64,000 nucleotides of DNA, taken from Daphnia pulex. Its lineage: Eukaryota; Arthropoda; Branchiopoda; Diplostraca; Daphniidae. The position numbers and the translations under genes were made by a program. Of this stretch, positions 60,739 through 64,000 are shown piece after piece (within the stretch, counting starts at the first letter, position 1; each line of letters starts with the position of its first letter). Where the stretch lies: contig NC_060021.1 of NCBI RefSeq assembly GCF_021134715.1, forward strand, positions 6,473,501 to 6,537,500. Reading direction: 5' to 3'. The notes beneath the pieces were generated by a model. That model did not search any database and was not told where the DNA came from. It saw nothing but the letters and a program-made list of their open reading frames with translations.

Positions 60739-62857
60739 AGCTGTTGTCTATCGGACTGAAATGTAGTGCAGAGTTGCAAGATTTCTAAATTTCGTCAGGG
60801 AATAATTCTTGAATGCTAAAAAGGTAAACTGGTAAATAAATACACAGGAAAATAATAAAAAGCTCCAGGAAAATATCGTTATTATGAAAATAAAAAACTA
60901 TTGAACGAGACAATGATCGAAATGACAGCACGTCGTGACTCGTGAGGCGATCGTTCAAGAGGGCCAGAAATAAATGAGCTAATCCAGCTTCTGCCTGATG
61001 GAATACATTAGATCCGCTAGATTTGTTCCCTTATCTATTTAAATATTTTCTCTTTATTCGAGTCGGAATCTCTTAAGTGTTTTCGTGTGTGAGACTCACT
61101 CGCCGTCCTTTCACGGTATATATTTCCGACGTGTTAAAACCGTATCGAGTAACGTACGCTCTAATTGTGTAATAATAATCGTTTTTCGTCTTGGTGAAAA
61201 CAGAAAAAACGGAGGGAGGGGGGGAGAACTTGTTTCGTTCGTTTTACCGATCAGAGTTTCTTATTCCTTTGGTAAGTGTCGTCGTGCTTCCGGCATGTTG
61301 TTCTGACGACAAAACTCGCGAGAAAAGCTGGGAGCGTTCGGGTCCGCGTCAAAAGAAGTTCTTCAAAAAAATAGTGAACAGAGCCAACGATGAAATGACA
61401 AATTAAAGAATTCCCCGATTCTATTCTTAGAAAGATTCAAACAAAAACAAACGTGACCTACTGGCTGGTGTAGACTGTGCTCTGGGAGCTTGCATGCTAG
61501 TAGTATTACACTAGTATACTGAGAGGTGGGGGGCTGGGGGCGAACTTTTATAATTAGTTTGGAAAAAATATATTTTCTACATATCTAATTGTGGTTTCGG
61601 ACGAATTCGGCAAAAAGTCATGGAACGCCAAATAGTTTTGCTATTGGGTAGGCCTAATAACAAAAAAAAAATCGTTTAAAAAACTTTTGTGTGTACCAGG
61701 TTTTGAACCACTGGGCATGGATGAATATCTCAGATTCATCCCCGTCATCTTCTGTGAATGTGAAACAAACTTTATAAAATAAATCTAATTTTTAACATTT
61801 TACAACTCTATCATAAATGTTTTTGAAAACATTTCAATTTGGAAAAAATTTTTAAATCTAAATATAATAATTAAAAAACGATAATTTATCCAGTCACAGT
61901 TCATCTACAGTAACCCGAACTTTATGTCTCAGGATTCAAATCTTATTTCCCTGCGATTTCGAAAGTATATCGTCAGATAAACAGATACCACGTTTCGTAT
62001 TAATGCAGCCTCTAACCACCCCAAGGTACAACTGCAGAAAGGTATACGGGCGGGCGTACTATAGATTTCACCATGTTAAACTGCTTGTTCAGACGCCTTA
62101 GCCATTAGGCTTTACGAATGTCTAATAGAATGTTATTTGTAAGCATGCACTATCGTCCAACCATGTACGAATAGCGCAAAAAAATAACACAGACCATCTA
62201 GCGGCAAAACTTTGGTTAATTTGATGAAAAAATGGGCTTAAATTTAAATTCAAACTAATTCCGGTCAAATACTTTTTAGTGTGACAGATTTGAATGGCGG
62301 ATCTTTGACGAAGGGAGCGTTCTGAAATTGGGGGATTTTGGGATAGGTGGCGATTTGCAGGCGGAGAGCCACCTGAGACGGGACGTTATTCGATCCGGCC
62401 TCGTCCATCCCGATGCGGATCTCAATCAATCCCGAAGACCTGAGCGACGGCGAATCCTTGTCCCGAGCCTTGTCCGTAGCAACCACTGGTGGAAGAGGCC
62501 GAAAGAGGTGGCCTGATTCCATCATCAGGGCGGCATCAGGGTGGCCACCACGACACCATTCGCACTCGGATTAACGCGGAAGGCGGACGGCTGCTTGATG
62601 CCTCAGGCTGTAGATGACCTCGGCTCTTTAATTTGACTCTGAAGAACGGAATCGGAAAAAAGAAATACTTTCTGCGCCAAGCCAACCAACAAATAACACG
62701 TCAGAGGCCAGCGAGTCATTCAGAGGAAAGAAATTCTATGTTCCTATATGAGTCTGAATACAAAACGTCCAAGGAGTGTCAGTGAATTTGTAGCTTATTA
62801 CCTGATGTATATTTTAATTTATTTCTCTTTTTTATCTCAATTCATTCTAGAGCTGAC
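60739..62857. other. Degenerate, shortened copy of the A-B spacer
   Basis: The part up to about 61130 resembles 19260-20310, and about 61560-62530 resembles 23400-24330, with substitutions throughout. The roughly 3 kb between them in type A, including the SINE and the small spliced ORF, is missing and replaced by about 430 bp of other sequence. Open frames at 61085-61406 and 62265-62525 have no features I can support. Confidence 0.4.
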
Positions 62858-63457
62858 GTGGATCAGCATTTGGCCTATGTTCACGGCCCGTCGATGCTGA
62901 GAGGATCCGACCTGGCATCCATCGACAGGACAAACGGTCCCGGCAAATTAAACCGATCGCCACCCGTTCTCCATCATCACTGGGAGGTGGGAGGAAAAGC
63001 CCAGAGAATGGATTGGCTCAGCTGTCAAGACAATCAAGCACGATTTGCATTTTTTCGGCCACATACGCTTCATGTAGACGTCGAAGCCAAACAGATCGGC
63101 CCCGAATTGGTTCATTTGACTGGGCACTTTGCTGGTGCGTTGCGTCTTGGTTCAGACCGTGACGCCCAGCATTGCTGCGCCATTCACTTAATGAGTATTA
63201 CGTCGATTGTACGCCTCTCCAACTGCTGTGGCACTTCACTGTTAAAAAACTTCCCAACTATTTCGGGGTTAAAGTTAAACGCCCTAAATTCTCGGCAACT
63301 GAGATCTGGGGTTCCCAAACCCGAAAAATTTGTATCGTATCGCAATACGAAACGTTCGGGGTTGTACAGAAGACAAATAAAAGATTCGACCACGGCCAGT
63401 ATCGAACCTTCAACCTTTGACTTGCTAGCTCACCTCGCTAACCACTATACCAATTGA
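62858..63457 (+). other. 199-codon open frame of unknown nature
   Basis: A + strand frame stays open for 199 codons (DQHLAYVHGPSMLRGSDLAS near its start). It follows a T-rich tract and CATTCTAG, which could be a splice acceptor. The minus strand also has long open stretches here, so the coding strand is unclear. The last 70 bases overlap a tRNA-like repeat, which argues against the 3' part being coding. I do not recognise it. Confidence 0.25.
63387..63457 (-). mobile_element. tRNA-like SINE head
   Basis: Read leftwards: CAATTGGTATAGTGGTTAGC (A-box region) and, 30 bases on, GGTTCGATACT (B box). The layout resembles a tRNA of Asp/Glu type, but the stems pair poorly. It is a different SINE family from that at 21261. 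Confidence 0.45.
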
Positions 63458-64000
63458 CTTAATACTCTGTTAAATATTTATGAATTACATTTGTATTTTC
63501 TGTACGTAATGACTTAGAAAAGTTTTATAGTCTTTGTTAGTATAGAAAATAAGAGTTAGAGGGTAGCGGGCGTGTTTGTCGAGAATACTAGCACTTAGAC
63601 TACGTTTTCAGAAATCGATATAATTTTTAAGGAAAGGGATGCATGCTTGGAAATATTTCAAGTTGGAAAATTGATCTACTTGACAAGTAGTTTGCAAATA
63701 CTTTGATTAATATAAAAATGAATAAACTATAAAAATTTTAAATGTACTTGAAATAATTCTATCGCTGCTGCATAGTTTATAGAAAAGCTGAACTTGTCAC
63801 TATGTCTCTGCCGGTTGCCGACGGGATTACTTTGCTAATCATGACTAAAATCTATGTCCCAAGTATGCTTATATATTATGCACTCCCTAAATGTCTGGCC
63901 ATGCCCAAAAATTTGGGGGTAATTTTCCCCAAATATCTGTAGTTAAAGTTGAAAAAATGAAAGTGGTACGTAAAACCCCAGAATTTTCGAAAAAAGTCAA
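63458..64000. other. AT-rich sequence, nothing recognised
   Basis: No open frame of note, no repeat or RNA gene that I can see. Confidence 0.5.

Overview
The window looks like nuclear DNA of a crustacean, most likely a cladoceran such as Daphnia. Genes are split by many short GT-AG introns, coding exons are compact, secreted Tyr/Thr/Pro-rich repeat proteins of the YYTTAAPVYYTEAP type occur, and SINE and hAT elements are present. There is no bacterial or viral organisation. The species call is an inference from gene content and style.

Left part (1-12.0 kb): one intact single-copy gene on the + strand, a SIPA1-like Rap GTPase-activating protein (9 coding exons, 1935-10329, 1885 residues predicted), with RapGAP, PDZ and C-terminal coiled-coil regions. 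It is preceded by about 1.9 kb of simple-repeat-rich flank. It is followed by a 3' UTR-like region and a few minus-strand exon candidates that I cannot identify.

Right part (12.0-59.7 kb): a tandem array with a unit of 20,363 bp. Units 2 and 3 start at 27914 and 48277; unit 1 is truncated on its left at 12035. Each full unit holds, left to right: (1) a minus-strand internal fragment of unc80, the NALCN-channel scaffold gene; (2) a small + strand two-exon gene of 74 codons; (3) a decayed gene for a secreted Tyr-rich repeat protein; (4) an intact minus-strand TFIIB/BRF2-like gene, type A; (5) about 6 kb with a SINE, a candidate small spliced + strand ORF and decayed exons; (6) a second Tyr-rich pseudogene; (7) a BRF2-like gene, type B, cut off in its core exon and fused to the next unc80 fragment. 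Unit 3 has lost the interval between the two Tyr-rich pseudogenes, apparently by unequal recombination, and ends in the only intact B-type BRF2-like gene (58542-60431). A 1,036-bp hAT-type element with an 8-bp target duplication sits only in unit 3.

Right end (60.4-64 kb): a degenerate copy of the A-B spacer, an unidentified 199-codon open frame and a tRNA-like SINE head.

The most unusual features are the BRF2-like paralogs, which carry a variable number of symmetric phase-2 exons in front of the cyclin-fold core and show no zinc ribbon, and the array itself, which multiplies a chimeric BRF2/unc80 junction. All similarity calls are from memory of the families; no search was run.
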